A DNA stretch of 64,000 nucleotides from Lingula anatina. Its lineage: Eukaryota; Brachiopoda; Lingulata; Lingulida; Lingulidae. The notes beneath the pieces are model-generated. The model saw only the letters and a program-made list of their open reading frames with translations, did not search any database and was not told the origin of the DNA. Positions 1 through 18,369 of this stretch are shown here, piece after piece; within the stretch, counting starts at the first letter, position 1; each line of letters begins with the position of its first letter. Both the position numbers and the translations under genes were made by a program. Where the stretch lies: NCBI RefSeq assembly GCF_001039355.2, contig NW_019775474.1, forward strand, positions 62,001 through 126,000, read 5' to 3'.

Positions 1-418
1 CACACAGTCATCAGTGATCTCTGCATTAACTGGCCTGTACCTCTGACTGAAGTGAGTTATTATCAGGTGTCTGGCTCCTATCATATTAGCAAATGCTGCT
101 GCCATTGCTGCAATTTAAAAAAATGAGAAATGTCAGTCATCCACATTTTTTATTTCGAAAGGAGATTTGTCCTTTTGAACTACACATATAACAGTGTTCA
201 CATGCCATCAAGCTTACACTGCATTAAAAAAGACTGATGTCAACAATACATTGGTCTAATCATATAATGAACTCTTCAATGGTCCAAACATTCCTTTCCA
301 AGTTAAAGACAAAGAGTTCAAATGTTTATTTTTCATTAAATTTAGAAATAATTATATACAAGTGAAGGTTGATCTGCTATTCCTGCTTCATTTTTCTTAC
401 AAAGTACATTTTTCAATA

Positions 419-453
<35 letters not shown>

Positions 454-3400
454 ATATTTTCATGGTCTAATCACCTGGGGTGGAATGACCTTTCTCTATA
501 GCGTTTTCCACCATGTCATTTTCCAGAGTAGTTTCATGCACTAACACATCTGCACCTTGAGCTATGCTAGCTATGCTGTCAGAGTTTGAAGTGTCTCCTA
601 AGATGACAACTTTTTTACCGGGCTTATCTGGTCCTAGGACATCTTCTGGTTTTACCTGTGATGAAAAGGTAGGAAAAAATTGCAAAAGCCCAGTGTAAGG
701 AACACAAGCCTCTTTAATACCATCATGTCGGGCCAAAACAGGCTGATCATTTTGATCATTTTAATAGACATTAGGAATAAATTGAATGTTCAAATTCAGA
801 TTTTAGGCACAATCAGCTTATGAATCCAATTATATTAAATGATTAACATGGAATTTTCATGATACTTTTATTACAAAGAAGACACAAATGATATTTTTGA
901 TAACACAGTAACTGTTGGTACGTTTTATATAATACCAACATCATCACAGTCATTTGATAAAAATACCTAGGAGTCCAAGAAATGACGGTAAAATTTTCTT
1001 TTTAAAACATATTATCAGACATTTTTATTGATAAGTTATAATTTATATCTTACCAATTCCCCACTGGGGGCAGTGATAGTTTCTCCTTTCTTAATCTTTG
1101 CATACAGCGGGCCTGGGAGGATGCCCTTGGATTTCAACACATCTACATTCAACCTGGAAAGGATACATACATGTACATGTATAACACTGCCCTATGCCAT
1201 CTACAAGTTTTGCTGTATGGATTGCTTTAACTACGCCAAGTTGTATTTTGTGTATATTTCACTCCTGTTGGGAAAACTTCAATGACATATAACTGGCAAT
1301 CATCTTTTCCAGAATGTCACAAAAATGTTAAATACAAAAATTTGCCATTTTATTTACATTCCTAAATGAGAGTGTTACCAAACATTTTATTTGGCAATAT
1401 TCTATTGGCCTTCATACTTAACCAAAATGGTTGTATGATGAAGACAATATGTCATGAGGTAAGTTGGTTCTGCTGTGAACACAACCAGTACCTCACCTGC
1501 CTGGCTGGCTGGCTTGCTGAATCACAAATCCAAAGCTTGGAATTCTGTGTGTAAGCCACGAGGCCTTTACACTGACTCCACTCTCCTCCAACCTGAAGAA
1601 CAAAACATAACGCTGGGTTCACACTACATCATATTTCTTGTAGCCAAAAATAGCTCGAAAATATTGTACAACACTTTTGTACAACATCAATGGCAGTTTG
1701 TTTGGCTAAAACTTTTATAGCATCTTCATCAATAATATAGAATAAGCCTAGTATTTAGCTAAAATTTATAATCTTATGCTTTAGAGTATACAGCTACTCA
1801 GTACAGCTACTTGACAAACTTGATGGTGATGTCAGTAAAATTAGAAATGGACCCAACTTTACTCAGTAACAATACCAGAGGTCTTGGTGTCTTTATATTA
1901 AAGCAGTGGACTTAAAAAAATGTCAATAGGTTTTTCTCAGGTCTAAATTAGTCAAGATGTGAACACAGCTTCATATCGCTGCTTCAAATCCAAAGTTGTA
2001 TTTTCCTGACATTTTCATACATCAGAGGAACCTCATGACAAACCTACAGGTGCCAGACTCCCTGTTTATCAGCTGATATCGACATGCCTGGTTTTTCGTA
2101 AGGGTGAAGTGGTCCCCTGGGGGCTTCATGGTCCACTGACCAGGTCTGAAACACAAAAGCAACAAGATAAAGAGTCTATACTTCCCAGAGCTTTGAAAAA
2201 AACTATGGAAGTATGGTCATTGGTAGTCCATGACAAACAATGAAAACTTATCTTAAGACTATAAAGCTTAGGTGACAGAAACAATCCTCAAGAATGAAAC
2301 AGACAAGGTGCAGCTATATCAGAATTTGAATATTTTCCTGGACACCAGAATATTTAAGTTAAAAAAAAAGACCTAACTTTCAACTTAAATTTCCCTTCAT
2401 GAAACTGATCCCTTGCCACAGAGTGCTGACACTTTATACCAACCTCCCAGTCTTTTACACAATTACACTGTTCTCTGATAGGAATGAGCTCGTGGACCAC
2501 ATAATCAAATCCAAGCATGCTACGGGAGAGCTCGAGATTCACCCGCAGAAACTTCTGTAACCCCTGCGGTCCATAGATTTCCAAGAGTCTGTCTTGGGTA
2601 CTGTTTTGTCCTATAGTGCATAATAATCCTGGGAGTCCAAATACCTGGAATTACATGGAGACATATCATGGAGGGCTGAGGCAGAGTAGGTAGTATGTGG
2701 ATGGGCAGGTGGGTGCAATGTGGGTAAGCAGGAGGTACAAGAATGAAGAAGCAGAGGCATGTAGGTGATGTGGGGTGGGTGTAGTGTGGATAAGCAGTAG
2801 ATATGTATCAGGGTATAAGCAGGGATATGTTGGTGAGATGGGATCAGTGCAGTGTGGTTGGGTAGGAGACGGGTTGTGGTGGGGTGGGTGAGCATAGAGT
2901 GGGTAGGAATTTTAATTTAGGGGTCAGGTATATTGAATGTACATTAATTTATGGTTTCTAGAACAAAGAGCTGGCTTACATATTAGGCTTAAAGTTAATT
3001 GTGTCTATCATTAATATTTATTTAATTTTTTCGTCGTTGAAGTTGATTACACAAATTTATGAAAGTGTCTTTGACCAAAGTATGTGTAAGCCAACGAAAT
3101 ATCAGAGTAGTAATAATTCTGATTTATCGCTGCTGTTTGAAGAATCTATAATAGTAACATAAATCAATATATGTAAATAAATTAATTAGTGTACAAATAT
3201 GATCAGTCCAACATCTCATACTCATTATAAGATGGCAAAAAGAAAAAAAAATCAATATTGTCAACTGCCGTATGTAAACTGCCAAATTAAATCTTTCAAA
3301 TCACTAGGAAAATATCCCAAGAAAAATATTTTTAAAATGATTATAGGTATTTGCTATAAATGTTTACTATCCTGAGAGTGATTCGAAGGAAAGAAAGAAA

Positions 3401-6400
3401 AATAACCAAGAGAGTGTAAGTTTTGAGGGGTAAAGTATTGTCTAGGATCCAAAATAAAGAGGATAAGAAAGCGGCAAATCGCCTTTGAACCATGATACCT
3501 TCGGGTAAACATTCCCCTATTGTCTAGTTAAGCTGTTTTGATAGCTTAGACAGCGTGTGGTCAGGCTAGCGTGACGAAGCGTGCACAGGCAGTTATCGCA
3601 CATTACCGTATATTCTCGCGGTTGCTACGTTCCCGTCCGCCATGTTGGTTGTAAGTTTCAAAACGCGGTTGATTTCGTGAAATGTTTTAACGTTACATAT
3701 TGCAGGAAGTATTAAAAAATGGGTCTGTATACCATAACGTTCTTTTTTGATATTGTGTTTAACAAAAAATAAAGTTGTCACTGGAATATTATGAAGAACA
3801 GCATGCTTTCAGACAAGAAGAAAAAAGGGCTATAACAGGTAATTGTAACACGCAGACATGAAATAGATGACAATGTGCATTGGTTTTGCCAGTCGTTCCG
3901 GCGATTTTTGAATTATCTATGCGACATGAAGTGTTCACTTCGTATCATGTTACATTATTGTACGTAAAATATGTTTTTGTTAGAAGATTCCAAGAAGGAC
4001 AATAACAGCAAATTGTCGGCGAAGGCCAAGCTCGGAGTGTCGCTGTGACAAACAAACTTTAGATAATTAACAGAACGTACTTAATAGATCATAACATACA
4101 GATAAGCTATTTCACCAATGATGTTCAACAATGCTGGTGACTTAAATGATCACGCGTCACCAGTTGACACGCCGTAATCAACGGCACAACAAATTCACTC
4201 AACCATGCGATGTGTTCATGGAGTGAACGACCATTAAGACAGTCAAAAAATCGATCAAACATCCTGATGAATTTAACAGTTTCTTGGACCTGCACACCAC
4301 CTGTTACTTGAAGGGCATTGGCCACTGTGCTGCTCAGAACTTGTGCAGCATACCTCACCTTCATGGTTGCGAAACTTGTAAGAAAGACATGGTTCCTACT
4401 CAACTTGGGCACCAACTTCAGGCCTGACAGATATTCTCTTTCGTATAAATTCACTACATGTTGCCAAGAGATGTCATGCCCATTTCGCCACATTGATCTA
4501 CTTCTTTTATGACCATGTGAATTTGAAAAACAATTTCGTGCAGTTTTCAAAAGATGTGGTGGGTCAGATATGAAAAAAATGTCCCTTTTTTCATCTCTAG
4601 CAAAGACATTTTCGGTCTTGTAAATTACAGTTGCGTCATCATCAACTCTGTGCAATCTAAAAAACTTCCTATTAGGGGAGGCCCCATCACAGGTAATGGC
4701 CAAGACTTTCACTCCTACGTATTCCAACCTTTCAACGCCCTCCCACAGAATAGGAAAAAGGTAACCTGCACTAATGCCTACAGTGGCAAAACTAGCCAGC
4801 ACATACTTGAAGTTAGATGCTAAACTTCTTACCATGACTACCAGCATATATTTGGCAAGCTCTGGCACCAACTCGGTGTCTGCCTTCAGTGACCTTTCAT
4901 AATTTGACATGTCATTTCCTAAACTGCCCAAATCTATGAATCCTATTAACTCTCCAGAATGTTTGTCAAAAACTAAATCGGACTTAATTTTTACTTCATC
5001 ATGCAAGAGAGTAACATACAATTGTGACTTGTCAAGCTTTAGATTTTGAATTTCTGTCTGCATCTGCACAAAAGCCTCCTTCTGATATCCACTTTTTACT
5101 TTAAAGACATTTGTGTAGTCTTGTAAAGTCCTAGATGAAGGTAAGCGTATGAAACCAGAATTTTTCAGCACTTCGTACGCTGAACTAGATTTTAATTTTA
5201 TTGTGACTGTTGAGTCTCTGAGTTGTCAGAAGAAACATCCTTCAGGCTGCTTAAAGACATGTCATCCTCAGGTTCACTAGATTGTTGACTTGACACTGCA
5301 CATTCTGCATAAGAAAGGAACATTTAGAACTCCAGTTTTAAAAATACCAAATAAATTAATGTTAACCACTTTATTAATTAAAATAAACCAATCCATTGTA
5401 TCAATCACTTACCATTTGACTGTTGAGTCTCTGAGTTGTCAGAAGAAACATCTTTCAGACTGCTCAAAGGCATGTCATCCTCAGAGTCAATGAACTGTTG
5501 ACGTGACACGACACATTCTGCATAAGAAAGAAACATTTAGAACTCCAGTTTTAATAATAATCATAAATAACTTAATGTTACAGGCATCTAAGATGATAAT
5601 AATAATATACACCACATTCACAGCATTCCAAAATTAAAGACTCTGGTTGCAAGCTGGCAGATTAAATAAGAATATAACAGCNCCAGCGCCCATCAGATTA
5701 TCATTGGGTGCCATTTCACTCCTCTTGGGTCTTTGGCTTCTGCTGCCTTCTTTTGTTGGTCCCAAAACAGTGCCTGGAATTCATCTGTGAAAGGGGACGG
5801 TTTATTTTCTCTCATGGCAGTATTCACAAGAGATGTGATCTCGTCATCAAGTACCACTCCATCACTCTCTATAGATGTGGCAAGCTTCTGCTCTAACTGT
5901 TCAAGGCGTTTTGACAACCTTCTGATTTTCTGCTTGTGGGCACTGTTTCTTTTCCTAAGGCTTTCAACAGTTAAGAGGTCAAGTCGAGTTGTTGCTGAAG
6001 GCTCTGGGGAACGCTCACTTGATCTTTGCTTGTCCGACCTCTTAGCACGTAAAACACAACGATATGCGCAGCATGAATGGCACCTGGTAGATTGGCGGTT
6101 GAGGAGCATGCTGCAATTGATGGACCGAAAAGTACTTGTGTAGGCTTCACCCATGGGACCCTCAGTATAACCAGACACACCTTCACTGGACTGAAATGAA
6201 TGACCACTCCAGACAGGGGCAAATCCCTTGAAGTCCTCATCTGGATTTCCAGTACAAATGAAAGAGCGATCAATGTATCCTAAAATTCGTTGGACATCAG
6301 TCGCAGTTCTGGTGTACCGTCCATATGTGTGGTAGATATCATGGTCGTTGGGTATGGCTTTGCCATGGACATTGATGGACATTAAACAATCTTGACGAAA

Positions 6401-8249
6401 ACTAACAGTAACTTTGCATAGAGGCAAGGTATCCTCTACCAACACCATCTTGTAAAGATGCACTTTACATGGACCCTTCATGAAGTGCCAATCCCCAGTG
6501 GCACAGGTTTGCAGACTGTCAAAAAATGTTGGTATACTGGACCCTAAAATTTATAAAGGTGTCACTGGAAAATTCTATAGAATATCCTTAAATATAAAAC
6601 TATTTAAATGGCACCTTAAGATTATTCATAAGTGAACTAATGTAACTGACTAACACTTCATGAATTTCCTGTTGTAGGGAACAAAGTAGATGAAAACGAA
6701 GCAATTCATTGTATAAGATTCTCACCATGTGACTGTTGAGTCTCTGAGTTGTCAGAAGAAACATCCTTCAGGCTGCTTAAAGACATGTCATCCTCAGGTT
6801 CACTAGATTGTTGACTTGACACTGCACATTCTGCATAAGAAAGGAACATTTAGAACTCCAGTTTTAAAAATACCAAATAAATTAATGTTAACCACTTTAT
6901 TAATTAAAATAAACCAATCCATTGTATCAATCACTTACCATTTGACTGTTGAGTCTCTGAGTTGTCAGAAGAAACATCTTTCAGACTGCTCAAAGGCATG
7001 TCATCCTCAGAGTCAATGAACTGTTGACGTGACACNATCGTTCGGCCATGTTGAATTTAGAGTGATTAGGCAATTTAAGTCCTTGATATCTCTGGAATAA
7101 AAACTCTAATCCACTAATATCCATCGTAACGTCTTTTGTTATAAAACGTACAATATAGATGTGGGTTTAAAATTAGCAAGCCAGTCCCATGTAAAGTTTT
7201 TTTGTATAGGTAAACTACCTCCCAGAACTATCGCTCCGCCATTATTGGCGTTGGGGGCACTATTTCTACGCTCTTTTTACAATCCAACTTATTTCGTTTC
7301 CCACATTACAAGGTGTTGCCATATCAAAACTGTACTCCGAATATCTCTGCATTGACAAATATTCGGAAAGTGCATCCGCCAAATAACAACGAGAGCGTAA
7401 ACATGCACGGCAGTGTAAATTTGCCCGCCATCTTTGCAAATCTAACGGACGGGGACATTGAAATTGATATTACTGTCTATTGAAGCTACAAACTGCAATA
7501 TAAATACTCACGGTGCTTCACTGCATATTCCTTAATCAGCTCCTCTTGTCTTTTGACGAAATTCTCCGGATACAATGAAAAAAACGCGACTAAAGCGGGA
7601 CCTTCGTTTCACTCTGCCGTAGACAAGCTACCTGGTCATTTGAAAACGAGGCTCGCCGTACCAACCCGAAGGCATCATGAGACGCGCGCCGCGGGAGACT
7701 CCCTTTGAAGTTTGAGCCACTGTCTTATCCTCTTTATTTTGGATCCTAGGTATTGTTAATAGCCCTCAAACTTTGCCATCCTTACATGATCTCCGTGTAA
7801 ATGGGTGATGAAGATCTTGCTAATCTTGCCAGGCTTGATGGTGCTCTTCATTACCTGTGTCTGGGAGCCTTCACCACAGTCAAACATCCAACAGTCCGAG
7901 TCTGGAAGGGAATATATGTACTGGTATTGGTAACAATAAATACTTTAATTAGTTGCTAACCATAAAAATATTCACACGGGAAATTTCTCGAACTTGTAAT
8001 TTTGCATGTGGACATGTACAAAATAATACACAGGTAAGAGGACAATGCAATGGCGACGTAGTGTACATTGTTTACTACTGAAAATGACTCTTTATTTCAT
8101 TCAAAACTAAAGCAGTCTGGGCATAGTATCACAGAGTCTACCACGAGAAAAACGTGTATCTGTTGCTCACCACGTCTGAATATTATACAACTCGCTCCTC
8201 TGACCGGCGTTGGATAAGCCGATGCTGTCCCCATAAAATGAAGCTCCAT
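1..8249 (-). CDS. ELAC1: Zinc phosphodiesterase ELAC1 (short-form tRNase Z), 3' end outside window
   Basis: Metallo-beta-lactamase-fold endonuclease that removes 3' trailers from pre-tRNA or repairs tRNA 3' ends. Eight coding exons were read on the minus strand: 8249-8171, 7901-7786, 2644-2444, 2145-2048, 1592-1497, 1153-1054, 655-475 and 107 to beyond 1. All junction phases agree, giving 326 codons so far (human ELAC1 has 363 residues). The start is the ATG that puts [15 protein letters not shown] at the N-terminus, matching the family opening. Zinc and catalytic motifs are visible: HLHGDH at the end of exon 2, GDTSNSD and VHETTLE and GHSTP in exon 7, THFSQRY in exon 8. Exon 5 carries the family motif HRIPSFGF. 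Intron 2 is over 5 kb because it contains a P-like transposon (3442-7749). The C-terminal exon or exons lie outside the window. Confidence 0.93.
2660..2900. repeat. Degenerate GTGGGT-rich minisatellite in ELAC1 intron
   Basis: G/T-rich imperfect tandem repetition of units like GTGTGGATAAGCAG and GTGGGTGG directly upstream of exon 3. The long open frame it creates on the minus strand (His/Pro/Thr-rich) is a product of the repeat and is not coding. Confidence 0.6.
2901..3434. other. ELAC1 intron 2, AT-rich, nothing recognised
   Basis: AT-rich intronic sequence between the minisatellite and the left end of the transposon. I see no exon, RNA gene or organised repeat. Confidence 0.6.
4125..5201 (-). 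pseudogene. P-element-like transposase, RNase H-like catalytic part
   Basis: A 348-codon open frame with a few more in-frame codons upstream. It begins near [20 protein letters not shown], the block that precedes the catalytic domain in P/THAP9-like transposases. Then come LLHDEVKIK (first acidic residue), [22 protein letters not shown] (second acidic residue) and [13 protein letters not shown], all characteristic of the TNP-like RNase H fold. The frame stops soon after a [16 protein letters not shown] region, which looks short for the family, and no further coding similarity is visible before the left end of the element. The upstream part is at 5693-6543, separated by an N and by a repeated exon pair. 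Whether the intact genomic copy is functional cannot be decided here. Confidence 0.75.
5202..5509. repeat. 308-bp block, copy 1 of 2 (acidic exon pair)
   Basis: Apparently identical over its length to 6728-7035. On the minus strand it carries two short exons encoding acidic, Ser-rich repeats ([19 protein letters not shown] and [20 protein letters not shown]). In this copy the pair runs directly into the transposase catalytic frame without a splice site that makes sense, and an N lies at 5682. It is probably a misplaced copy from an assembly join. Confidence 0.75.
5693..6543 (-). pseudogene. P-like transposase, N-terminal/coiled-coil part
   Basis: An exon with acceptor TTTTAG just before 6543, reading [20 protein letters not shown] and continuing about 280 codons. 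It includes a Cys-rich stretch (CHSCCAYRC), a charged region, and then a coiled coil with Leu/Lys/Arg heptads ([20 protein letters not shown]). It ends with [20 protein letters not shown] and KWHPMII, the block that normally leads straight into the catalytic half. Here a TGA follows and an N sits at 5682, so the link to 5201-4125 is broken by assembly or mutation. The upstream acidic exon (6830-6726) joins it in matching phase. The assignment rests on position and on the shape of the motifs. Confidence 0.65.
6728..7035. repeat. 308-bp block, copy 2 of 2 (acidic exon pair, probably the native one)
   Basis: Second copy of the 5202-5509 block; it ends exactly at the N at 7036. Here the minus-strand exons splice consistently. 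Exon 6830-6726 is 105 nt with phase 1 at both ends and joins in frame to the 6543 exon; the preceding exon ends at 6939 with donor GTAAGT, also in phase 1. The two exons are similar to each other, so a symmetric 35-residue acidic exon has been duplicated. Confidence 0.75.
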
Positions 8250-8426
8250 TTCGGAAAATCTTCTTGTTCTGATGACTACAGAGCGTGCATTTCGCACCTT
8301 AAACCGTAAGTAATGTTACTACTGTCACTACTCATTCACTTTGCAACCGGAAATGCAATGCTTGACCTAATTTCGTTGAACTCTGACCTCTCGTGGATAT
8401 CAAACTGTGACCTATATTTAGTCAAC
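8250..8426. promoter_or_regulatory. Divergent ELAC1/XYLB intergenic region
   Basis: Only 177 bp separate the start codons of ELAC1 (minus) and XYLB (plus), so both genes probably start from one bidirectional promoter. No TATA box is obvious in a position that would serve either gene. The inference rests on head-to-head spacing only. Confidence 0.5.
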
Positions 8427-15119
<6,693 letters not shown>

Positions 15120-16215
15120 AGTCACTGACAGCAGGACCCATTTCACAACAAAAACCTCGTCTTTCACTGGAATTAATTTGGTCCAGGTTAATTCTGTAAT
15201 AATTCGCTAATAATGCCTTTTGTTTTTGGTCAATATCCTCATTTTAGGAGACAGTTTTTATTTATCCCAAACAAGCTCAAATTTTCTGTTTTTTAGTTCA
15301 TACCAACTTATGGCTATTTTTTTTCTTTATGTGTGCATGTGTCTAACGACATTTCAACTTTATTGGAAGTGCTTTATACCAAATATAACACTTCGTGGTG
15401 TCATTACTGAAATGGTGTCCAAACTAGGCGGTCTCTTTTGGACCGCAGATAATCATGTTGAAACATTGAGATAAAATATCTGACTATTGATATGATACAG
15501 TTATCTCTGGATAAGGAAGAGAGTGCATTTATTACATTATATTATATGTTCATAATATTTTAATTGTAAATTGAAAGTATTACAGTAGGCCATATTCAAG
15601 GGGAAAAACAATTTAAAAAATGCACTCCATATATATATATATGAAACTGCTGATTGCACTTCCATGTTGACTTCTATTGAGATGTGTCTAGAAATATTTA
15701 TGTGGCAATAACCTATTACTGACCCATCAAGACAGATATTAAGTAATTTGGTGGAAGACATTTTTCTTTCTAAAGGGAAAACTGACATTAAGTCAATGTT
15801 GGTTATTATGATGTAAAGGCTCTCATATGAGAAAGAGGTTACTGGAAACCATTTTTAATGAATTTAAACACTGCCATACTGAAAAATATTCTTGGTGCCA
15901 TATTTCCAGACCAACTGCATTGAGATTTGTCATGCACTGAAATGTTAAGAATTTGCAGACTTTAGAAAATTAATTTCATTGAAGGCTGTAAAGAAAATAT
16001 TGCATGCAAAAAGTTATGGTTAATTTTCAAATGTATATTTCCAGATTTGTTAGAAGTTAGATGCTAAATTAACTTACTGACACAAGATCAAATATATTGT
16101 TATAATTATATTATCATATGCTTATAAACAAGATCAGTGGTCTATTTTCAATGATGTATTTTTAGATGTAAGATGTCATATGATACACATTTCTGACATA
16201 CGCTCCTAAAGTTAT
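15120..16215. other. XYLB 3' flank
   Basis: Presumed 3' UTR and intergenic DNA, AT-rich. I see no gene; there is a short (AT)n at 15631-15642. Confidence 0.55.
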
Positions 16216-16234
16216 GTCAGAAGGATATTAATCA

Positions 16235-16287
16235 GGGACTAATTGTACCACCAGCGTAGGCGCTGGCGGTACACATGGTTTTAGTCC
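16235..16287. repeat. Inverted repeat (hairpin) beside GC-rich tandem repeat
   Basis: GGGACTAATTGTACCACCAG pairs imperfectly with the downstream CTGGCGGTACACATGGTTTT and TTAGTCCC; the arms are about 23 nt with a short loop. It sits immediately before the GC-rich 18-bp repeat and looks like the end of a small element. Confidence 0.55.
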
Positions 16288-16300
16288 CGACCCGTATGTT

Positions 16301-16378
16301 CCGCCGGCTCCTGCGGCTCCGCCGGCTCCTGCGGCTCCGCCGGCTCCTGCAGCTCCGCCGGCTCCTGCGGCTCCGCCG
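16301..16378. repeat. GC-rich 18-bp tandem repeat
   Basis: About 4.3 units of CCGCCGGCTCCTGCGGCT in otherwise AT-rich DNA; one unit has CAG in place of CGG. On the minus strand it reads as an Arg/Ser repeat with no gene structure around it. Confidence 0.85.
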
Positions 16379-16651
16379 CCAAGTCACCGTTACCGCTTCT
16401 CCTCCTAGACGGTAAGGGCCTCCATACCCATCTCTTGGATTTAGGTCACCTATAATCTCAACTCGTTCCACGTAAAATTTGGGCTTTGTCGGTATTGGGG
16501 TCTAGGTGTGGCACTCATTGCAATGCACCCTTGTCCAAAAATGGCAAAATTAAATGCTAATTATCTCCCCTACGGAAGGAATTATGGGAAAAATTTCTAC
16601 AGACAGCTTTCCAAAAGTCATATGTGTAGATTTCAAATATGCCCTTGGATT

Positions 16652-16842
16652 TGACCTTTGACCTTTATTTNTGTGACCTTGAAATTGACCTTTGACCTAC
16701 TTATTATCATGAACTGAACTCTGCTAATTTCTTTTTCTTTTAACTCCAAACCTGGCAGAGATAGGCCCATAGTTACTATTGAAGTTGAATAGGAAGTCAT
16801 ATACTGGCAATTTACTGTGACCTTGGAATTGACCTTTGACCT
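16652..16842. promoter_or_regulatory. Three perfect DR1-type hexamer repeats (TGACCTTTGACCT)
   Basis: TGACCTTTGACCT occurs at 16652-16664, 16686-16698 and 16830-16842. Its complement AGGTCAAAGGTCA is the consensus for DR1 nuclear receptors (HNF4, RXR and PPAR type). The context is itself repetitive (GTGACCTTGAAATTGACC), with an N at 16671, so these may simply be part of a dispersed repeat. Related TGACCTT words occur at 31300-31450. Binding is not demonstrated. Confidence 0.4.
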
Positions 16843-18369
16843 ACCTTACGATGAACTTAACTTTGATTGTACCATTTTTAGTTATATATATATTTTTGGC
16901 ATATTTTGAAAATTCTTGTTGATTGCATTTTTACAGCTTGGCAAGCACAAGACTGGTGGCTGTGTTCCTTATTTTGTATATGTGGGGGTCTATACGAATG
17001 CGCTTGCTCCAGCTGGTGGTACAATATTCGGAGGCGGTATCGCCTCTCTGATCCTCTAGTTAACTTTGGTTTTGATTACACTTACAATAAGGAGCAAAAC
17101 TATATGTATATATTTATATAATTGAGCTTTTTTAAACATTTCAGTAATTTATCTTTTTGTGAAAGGATTATGTATCAAACGATTCAGATTTACAATAGTA
17201 GTTTCATTTCCGCAATTCAACTTGATATGATTTAAATGTATGCCATTGTGATTACCAAAAATATTGAATCATAAATGATGTCAATAAATTAAGTTCATTT
17301 TGCAGGCTGTGTGCAACAGCATGCCATGTAATACTCTGTCAAAGTAAACCGCAAATGCAATATTCATATCAGTTAATTTCATTTCTTTAATGACCAAGCT
17401 TTGCTTTCAACGTGTTAAACCTAATCTCTCATACTTTACCCCTTTCCTGTAGGGCTTTCCCCTTCCATTGGGATTTTGAATTGAAATGGATATGACAGAG
17501 AAAAAGTAGTTACAACTTAATTCAAATCTGATCCCAAAACTTTTTAACTGAAATTTCTTAGTGTGTCTTTACATAAAGTGCTTGTCCGTCAATTCTTGTA
17601 TACCACGACTATACTCACACATCTCCCCAAGTGCAGTATGGGAATTATCCGCCTCACATAAACCCTTGTCAAATATGTTAAAAACAAAAACGAGTAAGGT
17701 TACGATTAACATTTTATTTACAGCAGCACACTAGTCTGACATCTAAATGAAATATATAATACATCATACATTAGCATATTTACATGGTGTGTAAGACTTC
17801 AAAAATAAGTTTCCAACGTGTAGTATGGAAAAAGGATATCGTCATTCCTTACCTCATACTAAAGAAATAAGGGTTGTAAGAATTCAAAAATGTATTGTTA
17901 TTACTATTTTGCAGTTGGATAGGAGGGGGGGGGGGGGATTTCTTGTTTTCTTCCCTTTCTAAAATGAAAAGGAAGCTTTACCCCCTGTCTGCACTGAAAA
18001 GGAAATGCAACTTCAAATCCACAACAAATTGTGCCAAAAATGCCCCCCTCCTTTCCTGACTGGACTACATATACACCTGAGTAAGTGACTCTGTAATGGT
18101 GATACATTACAAATTCTTTTAGATTTCTTTACAAAAAATATTGATAATAATAATATCTGGGTTATATAACATTAAATATCTAAATTCCATTTCTTTGCTC
18201 TATTCCAATGGTGATAACAAATGTCATGGAAAGAGACTTTATATAATGGTACTTCATTTCAAGAAAACATATATTATATACAATATCACTTACAGACAAG
18301 GGAAAAAACATTTCAAATGTTATAAAATGAATATTTTCAGATGAATTTTGTTGATGTTTTTTTCACACT
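16843..18369. other. Intergenic DNA between XYLB and bZIP gene ends
   Basis: AT-rich with a G run at 17926-17938. The last few hundred bases are probably 3' UTR and flank of the bZIP gene. No gene was recognised. Confidence 0.55.

Larger units (their letters stand above)
3442..7749 (-). mobile_element. P/THAP9-like DNA transposon inside ELAC1 intron 2
   Basis: The ends are a perfect 26-bp inverted repeat beginning CTAGGATCCAAAATAAAG (3442-3467 and 7724-7749). Similarity continues inward: both ends share CATGATRCCTTCGGGT about 45-80 bp further in. The flanks are a direct repeat GTATTGT (3435-3441 and 7750-7756), read as a 7-bp target-site duplication; P elements usually make 8 bp, so one base may have diverged. 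The coding parts run on the minus strand (6543-5693 and 5201-4125). Single Ns at 5682 and 7036 coincide with a 308-bp internal duplication, so the interior may be misassembled. I found no THAP DNA-binding domain at the 5' side. Confidence 0.8.

Noticed and set aside
2611-2895. His/Pro/Thr-rich minus-strand frame
   Set aside because: It overlaps ELAC1 exon 3 in another frame and a GTGGGT minisatellite.
16232-16471. Minus-strand Arg/Ser-repeat protein (RRSRRS...)
   Set aside because: It is a translation of the 18-bp GC-rich tandem repeat; no splice sites, start context or partner exons.
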